DNA of 54,990 nt from an uncultured Burkholderiales bacterium (GTDB lineage Bacteria > Pseudomonadota > Gammaproteobacteria > Burkholderiales > Eutrophovitaceae): the NCBI GenBank assembly GCA_951812315.1, contig CATOSA010000068.1:1-54990 (forward strand), in the 5' to 3' direction. Position numbers and translations under genes: made by a program. Positions 40,645-48,923 of the stretch are shown one piece after another. Every line of letters starts with the position of its first letter. Within the stretch, counting starts at the first letter, position 1. The notes under the pieces were generated by a model that did no database searches, was not told where the DNA came from, and saw only the letters and a program-made list of their open reading frames with translations.

Positions 40645-42372
40645 ATGGATACGATTGAACAGGAACGGCGCGGCGATAACGCCGAGGCGGCGACCGAACT
40701 CGATGCGTTGATTATCGGTGCCGGTTTCTCCGGACTTTATCAGTTGATTTGCCTGCGTGACCGGCTTGGCCTCTCGGTCAAGGTGCTGGATGCAGCTGGC
40801 GATGTCGGCGGAACCTGGTACTGGAACCGTTACCCGGGTGCGCGCTGCGACTCGGAGAGTCACTCCTACTGCTATTTCTTTTCAAAGGAACTGGTTGAAG
40901 AGTGGGAATGGTCGGAGCGCTATCCAGAGCAGCCCGAAATCATGCGCTACATGCATCACGTCGCCGACAAATTTGACCTGAAGCGCGATATTTTTCTGAA
41001 CACTCGTGTCGCCAGTGCGCACTATGACGAAGCTGCAAACCGCTGGAACGTCGAGACCGAATCTGGAAAAAGATTTGCCGCAACCTACCTGATTACTGCA
41101 GTCGGTTGCCTGTCGGCAGCAAACATCCCTGAAATTCCCGGACTGGACAGCTTCGAGGGGGACTGGTATCACACCGCTCAATGGCCACATGAAGGCGTTG
41201 ACTTCAGCGGCAAGCGTGTCGGGCAGATTGGCACAGGGTCAACCGGCATTCAAGCGGCACCGGTCATTGCACAAACCGCCGGCCATCTGTCTGTATTCCA
41301 GCGAACGCCGACCTATAGCGTGCCGGCCAACAACGGGCCGCTCAGCGATGAATTCAAGCAATATTTCAAGGAGAATCGCGGCGAGATACGCAAGATCGTC
41401 GAGTCGACACCCAATGGCCATCCGTTCAGAATCAACGAACGCAAGGTCTTTGACGTCAGCCCGGAAGAACGCAAGAAAATCTACGAGGCGGCTTGGGCAA
41501 CAGGCGGCCTGCAGTTTCGCGCCTGTTTTCAGGATCTGATGGTCAACAAGGCGGCAAACGACACCGCAGCCGAGTTTCTGAAGGGCAAGATCCGGGAAAT
41601 CGTCAAGGATCCGAAAACTGCGGATGCACTCGCCGACATCGATCACCCGTATGCAACCAAGCGTCCACCGATTGACACCAATTATTTCGATACCTTCAAT
41701 CGCGACAACGTCACGCTGGTCAATTTGCGAACCGACCCGATTGAGCGCATTACCCCGGTCGGGATAAAGACGCGCGACAAAGAACACAAGCTGGACATCA
41801 TCGTGTTTGCCACTGGCTTTGACGCGATGACGGGTACATTGCTCAAGATTGATATCCGTGGCAGGGGCGGTTTGACATTGCGCCAAGCGTGGGAAGCGGG
41901 CCCGAAAACCTATCTTGGCTTACAGGTTCCCGGTTTTCCGAACATGTTCACAATGACCGGCCCCGGAAGTCCATCAGTGTTGTGCAACTTGCCAGTGGCA
42001 ATTGAACAACACGCGAACTGGATCACCGACTGCATTGCCCACATGCGGCAGAACGGCAAAGAACGCGTTGAAGCGCTGCCCGATGCGACTGAAAAATGGG
42101 TGGCGCATGTCAACGAAGCCGCCGATGCAACGCTGATGCCGATGGCAAACCACTCCTGGTATCACGGCACCAATGTGCCAGGCAAACCACAGGTATTCAT
42201 GCCCTATGCAGGCGGCATGACGCGCTATCGCGCCATTTGCGAGGATATAGCGCGCAACGGCTACGAAGGGTTTTCCTTTACCGGTAATGGCGAACAAATG
42301 ACCACAGCAAAGAACAGTACGAGTGCTAACGCGTTTGCAGCCGCCGAGGCCATCAATTCCCCCGGAGTATAA
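40645..42372 (+). CDS. Flavin monooxygenase, Baeyer-Villiger type
   Basis: FAD/NADPH enzyme of 575 residues from ATG 40645 (a TTG at 40624 is in frame). FAD Rossmann motif IIGAGFSGLYQL (about 28-40), GGTWYWNRYPGARCD, the Baeyer-Villiger fingerprint FEGDWYHTAQWP (from Phe170), the NADPH motif VGQIGTGSTGIQ and the ATGFD motif FATGFDAMTG. This set is typical of cyclohexanone-monooxygenase-like ketone oxygenases. Substrate unknown; it stands alone between nnr and an opposite-strand gene pair. Confidence 0.92.
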   Translation: MDTIEQERRGDNAEAATELDALIIGAGFSGLYQLICLRDRLGLSVKVLDAAGDVGGTWYWNRYPGARCDSESHSYCYFFSKELVEEWEWSERYPEQPEIMRYMHHVADKFDLKRDIFLNTRVASAHYDEAANRWNVETESGKRFAATYLITAVGCLSAANIPEIPGLDSFEGDWYHTAQWPHEGVDFSGKRVGQIGTGSTGIQAAPVIAQTAGHLSVFQRTPTYSVPANNGPLSDEFKQYFKENRGEIRKIVESTPNGHPFRINERKVFDVSPEERKKIYEAAWATGGLQFRACFQDLMVNKAANDTAAEFLKGKIREIVKDPKTADALADIDHPYATKRPPIDTNYFDTFNRDNVTLVNLRTDPIERITPVGIKTRDKEHKLDIIVFATGFDAMTGTLLKIDIRGRGGLTLRQAWEAGPKTYLGLQVPGFPNMFTMTGPGSPSVLCNLPVAIEQHANWITDCIAHMRQNGKERVEALPDATEKWVAHVNEAADATLMPMANHSWYHGTNVPGKPQVFMPYAGGMTRYRAICEDIARNGYEGFSFTGNGEQMTTAKNSTSANAFAAAEAINSPGV

Positions 42373-42432
42373 ACCGCCGAATCGCAGTATGGTGCAGGCT
42401 CGATTCAGCCGCTTGCGCGGGAGAAGATGGCG

Positions 42433-42969
42433 TTATGAAATATGACGGGTGCGTACAACCGCATCCCACACCTCGGTATTGGCAGGCGCCGCTTCGCGAA
42501 CGGCGTTTTCGTTAGTCCCGTCCCGAATGGTCACGATTCGATCCTGACCGCGTGACCGGTATGTCCACAAATGCCTGCCGGGAAGTTCTCCCGTGATGGC
42601 AGCGTTTGTTACGACTACAACGACCAGCGGCATCGGTTCTGCGTCTGGTTGCGTCTCAAACACGTCGGCGCATAAAAGACGCACAAGTTCTTTCGGTCCT
42701 TTCAGGCTTGATGGTGCGTAGCCCGCACCGATGCTCGCCGCCCATGCGCGCGTAAATGGCACCTGGTGCTGTCGATTGGGTTTTCGAAACGACTCTACAT
42801 CCGGTGCCTGAAAATGGCAGAACACGCGATTGCCCTGCACCGAGTTGTAAGAACCCCAATAGCTCAGACGATATTGCTCATAGCACCAGGGTGCGCGCGA
42901 ACTCAGGCCTTCGAACGAATCGAAATCGACAAAAGTATCGAAGTAGCGTTCTACCAGTACGTTTTCCAT
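42433..42969 (-). CDS. Small protein, DUF4242-like N-terminal part
   Basis: Product of about 178 residues from ATG 42969 (GGCGGTG upstream). The start MENVLVERYFDTFVDFDSFE and the later FCHFQAPDVESFRKPNRQ resemble DUF4242/ferredoxin-like small proteins (a strand beginning with VER-, then C..F.APD.ESVR). The second half (LVVVVVTNAAITGELPG, RIVTIRDGTNE) I do not recognise. It lies 75 bp after the CmcJ-like gene on the same strand, possibly one transcript. Function unknown. Confidence 0.6.
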   Translation of the reverse strand: MENVLVERYFDTFVDFDSFEGLSSRAPWCYEQYRLSYWGSYNSVQGNRVFCHFQAPDVESFRKPNRQHQVPFTRAWAASIGAGYAPSSLKGPKELVRLLCADVFETQPDAEPMPLVVVVVTNAAITGELPGRHLWTYRSRGQDRIVTIRDGTNENAVREAAPANTEVWDAVVRTRHIS

Positions 42970-43043
42970 GTTCACCGCCTCGGCGCGCGTCAGTAGCGCA
43001 AAAATCAGCCAATGAGCCTGCTACAGAAAGTTTACTGCCGCAC

Positions 43044-44039
43044 CTAATCGTAAACGACGATGCATCGAACTTCGATACTCCAGCGATCGGGCGCATCAGG
43101 CGGCGCTGAAGGGTCATCGAATGCAGTATGGAAGCTAAACGTACAGGGCAACTGCGGCGCGCTGGAATCGGCTTCGACACCTTGAGAACGCGCCATTATG
43201 CCGTCGGAGTCCCACTGTTTAATCAGAAGTGCTTCGTCGCTGGTCATGCCTGGATAGCAATACCACTGATGGCGCGGCGAATACTTCGCGAAATAATTCT
43301 CACCGATCCGATCCTGATAATGGATCTCGAACACCACCAGGTCCTCCGGGCGTACAGTTTGCCCGTCACATAGTGCCATTGGATAGGTTGCAACCGGTTC
43401 TTTCGCAATGTTGCGCCAGACATTGATGATCGCAAACCTGCCACCTTCGCCAAGCGCCTTGTCGACAACGGCCGACGAAATGAGTGATTGCCCTTCACCA
43501 AGGACGGAGCGCAGCGTATCGTTGCCGGTAGGTGGTTTGCCAAGATCACGCAAACGTTGCGGCCCGCTGGTCAGCGTGTAATCTCCGTGGACCATTTTCG
43601 CCGGTCCCTGCACCTGCTGGCCACCCTCGATGCGCTGCTTGCTCTGCTTGCCAGTCGCCGATCTGATGTTGTGGTCGAAGGCAAATGCGTGGGCACCTGT
43701 AGCCGCTTGCACGAGTTCGGCGCATTGACCATAGTATTTGTTCACGACCTGACTCTGGTCGAGAAAATCGACACCTCCCGAGACCGGCTGTGTAAGCAAC
43801 TCGAAGCCGTTCGTTTTGGCTGTGCAGCGCCCTGCCCCGTTTGCGGCACGGCCATCGTGGATGCTGATTTCGCGGTCTTCGCGCACGACACCCTGCCAGC
43901 CTGAATCGCTGCCGTCAGGATCTCGCCGCGTGAACACCTTGCCATTTCGATACAGCGAAGACTGTGCCGAATCTTCCAGGTAATTGAGAATGCCGGGCCT
44001 GTCCTGTTCACCCGCTGATTGCGCAGAATTCTTTGCCAT
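43044..44039 (-). CDS. CmcJ/AsaB-family putative oxygenase
   Basis: Product of 331 residues. The second half has WRNIAKEPVATYPMALCDGQ and ENYFAKYSPRHQWYCYPGMTSDEALLIKQWDSDG, the signature of the CmcJ/NvfI-like hydroxylase/desaturase family known from cephamycin and fungal meroterpenoid or aspergillic-acid pathways; in bacteria usually of unknown role. The His/Asp pattern fits a non-haem iron or cofactor-poor oxygenase fold. GGTAACG precedes ATG 44039. No biosynthetic cluster surrounds it. Confidence 0.75.
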   Translation of the reverse strand: MAKNSAQSAGEQDRPGILNYLEDSAQSSLYRNGKVFTRRDPDGSDSGWQGVVREDREISIHDGRAANGAGRCTAKTNGFELLTQPVSGGVDFLDQSQVVNKYYGQCAELVQAATGAHAFAFDHNIRSATGKQSKQRIEGGQQVQGPAKMVHGDYTLTSGPQRLRDLGKPPTGNDTLRSVLGEGQSLISSAVVDKALGEGGRFAIINVWRNIAKEPVATYPMALCDGQTVRPEDLVVFEIHYQDRIGENYFAKYSPRHQWYCYPGMTSDEALLIKQWDSDGIMARSQGVEADSSAPQLPCTFSFHTAFDDPSAPPDAPDRWSIEVRCIVVYD

Positions 44040-44194
44040 TGACGTTACCTTCGAGTTCGAAGCTGGAATGATACCGTGGTCCCGGTTTTGGGGCAGTTAC
44101 TATCAGCACACAGACTGAATATTTACGAATGGCGCGACGGGGTAGGCAGCGGAGTACGACGGAAATATTTACCTCTTCCGGCGATTGTAGACCG

Positions 44195-44578
44195 TCAGGT
44201 GGTCACTGCCCGCCACGAAATAATTCCGATGACAGTCATTGCAATTGAACCGATGACATGCGCGCTGATCAGCAACGCCATCCATCCGTAGCGAGCCGTG
44301 TTCAACAAGCCAACTGCTTCGGCTGAAAAGCTCGAAAAGGTCGTCATCCCACCGAGAAACCCGGCAATCACCAGCAAGCGCAACTCAACCGGAAGATCCC
44401 CGTGCTGAGAAAAGAACTCGACTGCGACTCCGATCAGAAAACCGCCAAGGAGGTTCGCCACAAGTGTGCCCAGCGGCAGATTCGGCAGGACCGAATTAAG
44501 TGCAATTCCCAGCCACCAACGTATCCACGCGCCGAATGCAGCACCCACACCAACCGCAAGGAAACCAATATAGGGCAT
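44195..44578 (-). CDS. crcB: Fluoride channel CrcB/Fluc
   Basis: Dual-topology fluoride exporter of 127 residues with four membrane helices. Family marks: GAAFGAWIRWWLG, LGTLVANLLGGFLIG and the pore motif GFLGGMTTFSSFSAE. AGGAGAG lies before ATG 44578. It follows modA by 65 bp on the same strand and could share its transcript. I see no fluoride riboswitch in the short leader. Confidence 0.95.
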   Translation of the reverse strand: MPYIGFLAVGVGAAFGAWIRWWLGIALNSVLPNLPLGTLVANLLGGFLIGVAVEFFSQHGDLPVELRLLVIAGFLGGMTTFSSFSAEAVGLLNTARYGWMALLISAHVIGSIAMTVIGIISWRAVTT

Positions 44579-44643
44579 ACGACCTCTCCTGATTCGCGTC
44601 AGCCGAGATTATAGGTGGGCACTGCACTAGCTGTATGTTGCAC

Positions 44644-45438
44644 TCAGGGAATGGACAGACTGCTTGTGAAACCATACCCGGAAAGTATGGCCTGCCCTCG
44701 CGGCGAGATCACAAACTCTATGAAACGCCGGGCCAGTTCAGATTTGCGACTGTCTGACGTAACGGCAATTGGATAGGTGATCGGTATCGCCGGCGCAATA
44801 GCCATCAACACCTTCACGCGCCTGTGCATCGCGCCGCTGTCGGTTGCATAAACGAAGCCGACATCGACTTCGCCGCGTGCAACATAGTCAAGACTCTGAC
44901 GTACGTGCTGGGTATTGATGAGACGTGGCGCGATCTCATCCCACAAGCCGGCCGATTGCAATGCCAATCTGGCATAGCGCCCCACCGGCACGCTGACAGG
45001 ATTGCTGATAGCAATGCGCGTGATCTCGCTTGTGCGCAATTGTCCAAGATCTGCCAACTTCAGTGCCGAATCTGCGGGGGCAATCAACACCAGTGTGTTG
45101 CCAGCGAAATCGATGCGCGAACCGGGCAGGATCAAGTTTCGTTCATCGGCGCGATTCATGGTTTCCTGATCGGCACTGGCAAATACGTCAACGGGCGCAC
45201 CGCGATCAATCTGCTGCAGGAGTTGTCCCGAGCCACCGAAATTCAGAACAATGCCGTTGCCCGGATTGTCATGCTCGTAGGCCGCGCCAAGTTCTGTGAA
45301 AGCATTTGTAAGGCTCGCTGCCGCCGAAACAATAATCTCGTCCGCCGGCAACGCTTGCGAGGTCAGGAAACCCGGTCCCGGTGCCAAATACAGGCAAAAC
45401 AGGATGCCGGAAAAGATTCGTGAAAAACGCATTATCAA
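44644..45438 (-). CDS. modA: Molybdate ABC transporter, periplasmic binding protein ModA
   Basis: Binds molybdate (or tungstate) in the periplasm for ModBC. Signal peptide MIMRFSRIFSGILFCLYLA, then VSAAASLTNAFTELGAAYE (oxyanion-binding Ser), NFGGSGQLLQQIDRGAPVDV FASAD split across the hinge, and YVARGEVDVGFVYATD. Length 264 is normal. ATG 45432 is an alternative start. Last gene of modBCA, an order different from the common modABC. Confidence 0.93.
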   Translation of the reverse strand: MIMRFSRIFSGILFCLYLAPGPGFLTSQALPADEIIVSAAASLTNAFTELGAAYEHDNPGNGIVLNFGGSGQLLQQIDRGAPVDVFASADQETMNRADERNLILPGSRIDFAGNTLVLIAPADSALKLADLGQLRTSEITRIAISNPVSVPVGRYARLALQSAGLWDEIAPRLINTQHVRQSLDYVARGEVDVGFVYATDSGAMHRRVKVLMAIAPAIPITYPIAVTSDSRKSELARRFIEFVISPRGQAILSGYGFTSSLSIP

Positions 45439-45480
45439 CCGGCGTTTATGGCACCGGGAAAGCTATGGATGCGTGTGAAG

Positions 45481-46287
45481 TCACGAAACTGCGTCTGCGG
45501 TACGCAGGGCCGCCGGAGTTGCAGCGTCGGGCAATTGCCGGGATTCTGCCAGCAGCCTGCGAATCTCCGCGGTCACCGGGCGGCCTTCATCGTCGCGAAA
45601 CGGAGGTCCATTGAGGCTTACCTCACGCAGTGTCCGACCATCCCTGAGAACCAGCAACGATTCCGCGAGAGTCGCCACGTCGTCAGGATCATGGGTAATC
45701 ACCAGCATCGGCACCTTGAATAGCCACTGGGTGTTCAATAGCTCATCGCGCATTCGCGAACGCAGCATCGGGTCGAGGGCAGCGAACGGTTCGTCGAGTA
45801 ACAGAACGTTGGGCGCGCGGATCAATGCGCGCGCGAGTGCCACTCTTTGGCGTTGCCCGCCTGAAAGTTGTTGCGGATACGCCGACCCCAATGTGGGAAT
45901 CTCGAATATCTCCAGGAGATCGGCCACCTTCCTGCGAACGTTATGACGCGGTCGCCGTTGCCACCAGGGTTTGAGCCCGAAAGCGATGTTTTCTTCCACG
46001 CTCAGGTGAGGAAATAGTGCGTAATCCTGGAACAGGTAACCGACCCCGCGGTGGCGCGCTGGCACGTCGATGCCTGCCGCAGAATCGAACAGCACGCGGC
46101 CATTCACAGCGATGCGCCCGGCGTCGGGCCGCTCCAGCCCGGCAATCGCCTTGAGTGTTACGCTCTTGCCGGCACCGGATGCACCGAACATGACATTGAG
46201 ATTTTCATTGCAGACGAAGGCGACATCGAGCCTGAATTCCCTCGATCGGGAGCGTAGCGTCTTGCGAATGTCGACTTCTATGCGCAT
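45481..46287 (-). CDS. modC: Molybdate ABC transporter ATP-binding protein ModC, without MOP domain
   Basis: Energises molybdate import. Walker A FGASGAGKSVTLKAIAG, Q-loop GYLFQDYALFPHLSV, signature QQLSGGQRQRVALARAL, Walker B VLLLDEPFAALDP and switch His in LVITHDPDD. The product is 268 residues; typical ModC has about 350, ending in a molybdate-binding MOP/TOBE domain that is missing here. So direct feedback of molybdate on the transporter is probably absent and control rests on ModE. Ten bases from modB. Confidence 0.92.
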   Translation of the reverse strand: MRIEVDIRKTLRSRSREFRLDVAFVCNENLNVMFGASGAGKSVTLKAIAGLERPDAGRIAVNGRVLFDSAAGIDVPARHRGVGYLFQDYALFPHLSVEENIAFGLKPWWQRRPRHNVRRKVADLLEIFEIPTLGSAYPQQLSGGQRQRVALARALIRAPNVLLLDEPFAALDPMLRSRMRDELLNTQWLFKVPMLVITHDPDDVATLAESLLVLRDGRTLREVSLNGPPFRDDEGRPVTAEIRRLLAESRQLPDAATPAALRTADAVS

Positions 46288-46297
46288 GAATCAGTGA

Positions 46298-46981
46298 TCA
46301 TGCTGTCGCATATCGCGGCTTCAGCAGATAGCCCGATGCGACGAGAATGAATACGCATACCACTGAGGTCACGATCACCAGGAAGTTGGCGACCTGGTCG
46401 TTACCGGCCTGAACCGCTTCGTAAACAGCGATCGAAAGCGTCTGTGTGCGCCCGGGAAGACTCCCTGCGACCATCAGGGTGGCCCCGAACTCCCCCAGCG
46501 CGCGCGCAAACGCGAGCATCATGCCGGCAAGAATGCCGCGCCATGCGAGCGGAAGCGTGACTCGAAAAAATACATTCCATTCAGATTTGCCGAGGACGCG
46601 TGCGGCCTGCTCGTATTGCGATTCCACGCCTTCAAATGCGGCCCGCGCTGCCTTGTATATCAGTGGAAATGACACGACGGCAGCAGCGACTACTGCACCC
46701 TGCCACGTAAATACCAGCGATATGCCCAGTTCACGGTCCAGCCATCCACCGATGACTCCGCGCCGGCCGATCAGTACCAGCAGATAGTATCCAAGCACGG
46801 TTGGCGGCATCACCATTGGCAATGTCAGTACTGCGTCCGCGAGCTCACGTCCCGGGAAACGGACCTTGGCCACCAGGTAGGCTGCCGACAAGCCGGAAAA
46901 ACCCGCAACGACGGTCGCCCACCCAGCCACTTTCAGGCTCAAAAACAAAGGGATAAGGACGTCTTCTGAGAATGGGTTCAT
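46298..46981 (-). CDS. modB: Molybdate ABC transporter permease ModB
   Basis: Inner-membrane channel of 227 residues with about five to six helices. The coupling-helix motif is YEQAARVLGKSEWNVFFRVTLPLAWRGI; ARALGEFGATLMVAGSLPG is the molybdate-permease mark. Start ATG 46981 (MNPFSEDVLIPLFLSLKVAG) is family-like; the frame is open to 47119 but would run through the ModE operator and into the terminator. First gene of modBCA. Confidence 0.93.
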   Translation of the reverse strand: MNPFSEDVLIPLFLSLKVAGWATVVAGFSGLSAAYLVAKVRFPGRELADAVLTLPMVMPPTVLGYYLLVLIGRRGVIGGWLDRELGISLVFTWQGAVVAAAVVSFPLIYKAARAAFEGVESQYEQAARVLGKSEWNVFFRVTLPLAWRGILAGMMLAFARALGEFGATLMVAGSLPGRTQTLSIAVYEAVQAGNDQVANFLVIVTSVVCVFILVASGYLLKPRYATA

Positions 46982-47002
46982 GCCTGGAGCGGGTCGCCGC
47001 AG

Positions 47003-47026
47003 CGTTATATCGCTTGCAATATAACA
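47003..47026 (-). promoter_or_regulatory. ModE box in front of modBCA
   Basis: GTTATAT (47004-47010), eight bases, ATATAAC (47019-47025): a perfect inverted repeat in the form CGTTATAT-N8-ATATAACA, matching the known E. coli modA operator (CGTTATAT...ACATAACG). It ends 22 bases before the modB ATG, so bound ModE would block the promoter or the leader. A further half site ATACAGCG is at 47044-47051. Confidence 0.8.
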
Positions 47027-47082
47027 CCGTATTGAACAGCCAGATACAGCGGTCTGGCGATTTCGAGACAAGGTATAACGGG

Positions 47083-47116
47083 CAAAAAAAGCGGCGTTCT
47101 TTGAGAAACGCCGCTT
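47083..47116 (-). terminator. Intrinsic terminator between modE and modB
   Basis: On the minus strand AAGCGGCGTT (47116-47107), an eight-base loop and AACGCCGCTT (47098-47089) are perfect complements, followed by seven T (47090-47084). It would end transcripts from modE or from the promoter at 47177-47205 before modB. Confidence 0.85.
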
Positions 47117-47170
47117 CAATACACTAAACGGGAAGCCAAGTCCTCGATCAGCGCGTTCTTCCTGTACCTG
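47083..47170 (-). ncRNA. Candidate molybdate-responsive small RNA
   Basis: A consensus-like promoter with a ModE box ends near 47171 and a strong terminator ends near 47083, leaving a transcript of about 85-90 nt with no start codon in frame with an ORF of note. The 5' half is CAGGTACAGGAAGAACGCGC and the 3' end is the terminator stem, a usual sRNA shape. It could also be a leader whose terminator is an attenuator for modBCA, since modB is the next gene. Confidence 0.45.
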
Positions 47171-47205
47171 CGCTATATTTAATCGGATACAGCGATCGTT
47201 GTCAA
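47171..47205 (-). promoter_or_regulatory. Promoter with overlapping ModE box, between modE and modB
   Basis: On the minus strand TTGACA (47205-47200), 17 bases, TTAAAT (47182-47177) fit a sigma-70 promoter. Overlapping it is CGCTATAT (47171-47178), eight bases, ATACAGCG (47187-47194): a palindrome with one mismatch and the same 8-N8-8 design as the other two ModE boxes. Bound ModE would cover the -10 region. Confidence 0.65.
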
Positions 47206-47261
47206 CACTGCCGCGGATGCCCTATCAGGACGCAAGAGAAATCCAGCCCGCCCCGCCTATA

Positions 47262-47639
47262 TCAACGCATGAGCTCCGAAAAATCAGCCATTTCACGGCT
47301 GACACTTTCGCCGGCCTTCTTCTCCATTGCGCGGTAGCGCTGGACGACGTCGAGACCGAGTGGCGTGACTTGCGCGCCGCCACCGCGGGCACCGCCGGTC
47401 AACGTTTCCACCAGCGGTGATTTGAAGCAACTATTCATCGTGCCCACCAGCAGCCAGGCGCGCCGATAGGACATCGCAAGTTGCCGGGCAGCCGCCGAGA
47501 TCGATCCGGTCGCTGCAATCGCTTCCAGAAGGGCTGCCTTGCCCGGTCCCATTGCAATGGATTTGCGAAAACTGATTCTCAGCTGTGGTTTGAGTTCACC
47601 ACTCGTCGCCGTGTCTGAAGGCGTTCGCACTGTCATCAT
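47262..47639 (-). CDS. modE: Molybdate-dependent regulator ModE, DNA-binding part only
   Basis: Short ModE of about 125 residues. Winged helix-turn-helix: GPGKAALLEAIAATGSISAA, ARQLAMSYRRAWLLVGTMN, VETLTGGARGGGAQVTPLG, the ModE N-terminal signature. The two MOP domains that bind molybdate in E. coli ModE are absent, so metal sensing may need another protein or a different mode; short ModE-like proteins are known. ATG 47639 after GGGTGG is preferred to GTG 47648. It follows moaE by about 25 bp; three ModE boxes lie nearby. Confidence 0.9.
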   Translation of the reverse strand: MMTVRTPSDTATSGELKPQLRISFRKSIAMGPGKAALLEAIAATGSISAAARQLAMSYRRAWLLVGTMNSCFKSPLVETLTGGARGGGAQVTPLGLDVVQRYRAMEKKAGESVSREMADFSELMR

Positions 47640-47664
47640 AACGGCCACCCGTTAATCGCCCGCG

Positions 47665-48114
47665 TCAGGTCCAACGCTCGGCAGCCGCATCGTCACTTGC
47701 TCTTGCGTCCACCCAGCGCCCGCCCTCCGGTGTTTGTTCCTTTTTCCAGAAAGGCGCCCGCGTCTTGAGATAGTCCATCAAAAACTCACAAGCTTTGAAG
47801 GATTCGCCGCGATGTGCACTTGTAACGACGACCAGAACGATCTGGTCGAGCGGACTGAGCGTGCCAACCCGGTGAATGACCAACGCGTCGTAGATTTCCC
47901 ATCGCTCACGCGCCTCGGCGACAATACCTTCGACCGACTTTTCTGTCATACCTGGATAGTGTTCAAGTGTCAGAGAAGCGACACTATCGCCTTCATTCAG
48001 GTCGCGAACGATGCCGACGAAACTGGCGACAGCGCCGACTTTTGGATTCCCTTCGCGAAGACGCGCAATTTCGGCGCTGACATCGAAATCTTCAGTCTGT
48101 ATGCGCACCGGCAC
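47665..48114 (-). CDS. moaE: Molybdopterin synthase catalytic subunit MoaE
   Basis: Large subunit of molybdopterin synthase, which moves sulfur from MoaD thiocarboxylate onto precursor Z (cPMP). Product of 149 residues with GAVASFVGIVRD, LTLEHYPGMTEK, IHRVGTLSPLDQIVLVVV and the active-site Lys region HRGESFKACEFLMDYLKTRA PFWKKE (split here for length). Five bases after moaD. MoaA and MoaC are not in the window. Confidence 0.95.
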   Translation of the reverse strand: MPVRIQTEDFDVSAEIARLREGNPKVGAVASFVGIVRDLNEGDSVASLTLEHYPGMTEKSVEGIVAEARERWEIYDALVIHRVGTLSPLDQIVLVVVTSAHRGESFKACEFLMDYLKTRAPFWKKEQTPEGGRWVDARASDDAAAERWT

Positions 48115-48119
48115 CGCGC

Positions 48120-48401
48120 TCAGCCTCCGGTTACTGGCGGAAAGAAAGCGATTTCCTGACCACCGCTGACAGGGGTATTGGCATCCGCCATGTCCATATT
48201 GACGGCAACACGAACCGCCTTGCCATCGCCCAGTTCTGTGGCCCAGTGGTCACCGCGGGCGCGCAGAAACGCTGCCAACTGGCCGATCGTCGCAACGCCG
48301 TCGGGAATGACGAGTTCCTCTTCGGCCTTGCCAAGGGCTTCACGCAGCCATGCGAAGTAGAGAATCTTCACCACTGCGGTCTGTGCTTCATTCGGTTTCA
48401 T
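48120..48401 (-). CDS. moaD: Molybdopterin synthase sulfur carrier subunit MoaD
   Basis: Ubiquitin-fold sulfur carrier of 93 residues. VKILYFAWLREALGKAEEEL is the usual start and the C-terminus FFPPVTGG ends in the Gly-Gly that is thiocarboxylated. Directly upstream of moaE, as the two form one enzyme. Confidence 0.95.
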   Translation of the reverse strand: MKPNEAQTAVVKILYFAWLREALGKAEEELVIPDGVATIGQLAAFLRARGDHWATELGDGKAVRVAVNMDMADANTPVSGGQEIAFFPPVTGG

Positions 48402-48416
48402 AATGCAATTTTACCT

Positions 48417-48923
48417 CTACGGCGCTGGTTCGACTTCAGCCGCCTTTTCCAACACAAATGCACTGAGCGCCTCGTAATCATTGAGGCCAAACAGGGGCAG
48501 CTCGGTTTGCAGAAGTTCATCGGTGGCGATGCCGACGATATGTGGATCGCCATCAAACAGAAACGGCACGTTATGCGCCTTTCGGTGAATTTCGAGTTTT
48601 GGAATTGGCTGTTTCTTGAAACCCTCGATCAGCACGATATCGCACGGTGACATGCGGGCCAATTGTTCGGGCAGTTCCGGTTCGGGCTGATCGGTATTCT
48701 CGTGCATCAGGATCCAGCGTCTTGCCGAGGTCAGCATTACTTCGCTGGCACCGGCCTGACGATGTCTGTAGGAGTCCTTGCCTGGCTGATCGACATCGAA
48801 GGCGTGATGCGCATGTTTAACCAATGACACGCGCAATCCGCGTTTGACCAGTACCGGAATGATATTTTCAATCAGCGTAGTCTTTCCGCTACCCGAGTAG
48901 CCGGCGAATCCGAATACTTTCAC
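48417..48923 (-). CDS. mobB: Molybdopterin-guanine dinucleotide biosynthesis adaptor MobB
   Basis: GTP-binding helper that assists MobA in forming the MGD cofactor needed by formate dehydrogenase. P-loop FAGYSGSGKTTLIENIIPVL, VSLVKHAHHAFDVDQPGKDS (HHxFxxDxPGKDS motif) and CDIVLIEGFKKQPIPKLEIHR. Length 168 is normal. Its start overlaps the tupC stop by four bases, so cofactor assembly and tungstate import are translationally coupled. Confidence 0.93.
   Translation of the reverse strand: MKVFGFAGYSGSGKTTLIENIIPVLVKRGLRVSLVKHAHHAFDVDQPGKDSYRHRQAGASEVMLTSARRWILMHENTDQPEPELPEQLARMSPCDIVLIEGFKKQPIPKLEIHRKAHNVPFLFDGDPHIVGIATDELLQTELPLFGLNDYEALSAFVLEKAAEVEPAP

Noticed and set aside
44579..44643. Fluoride riboswitch before crcB
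   Set aside because: The leader is only about 65 bases and lacks the conserved riboswitch core; only a ribosome binding site and a TATAAT-like box are visible.
47083..47205. Molybdenum-cofactor riboswitch
   Set aside because: The region is too short and shows only one stem, the terminator; the ModE-box promoter reading fits better.
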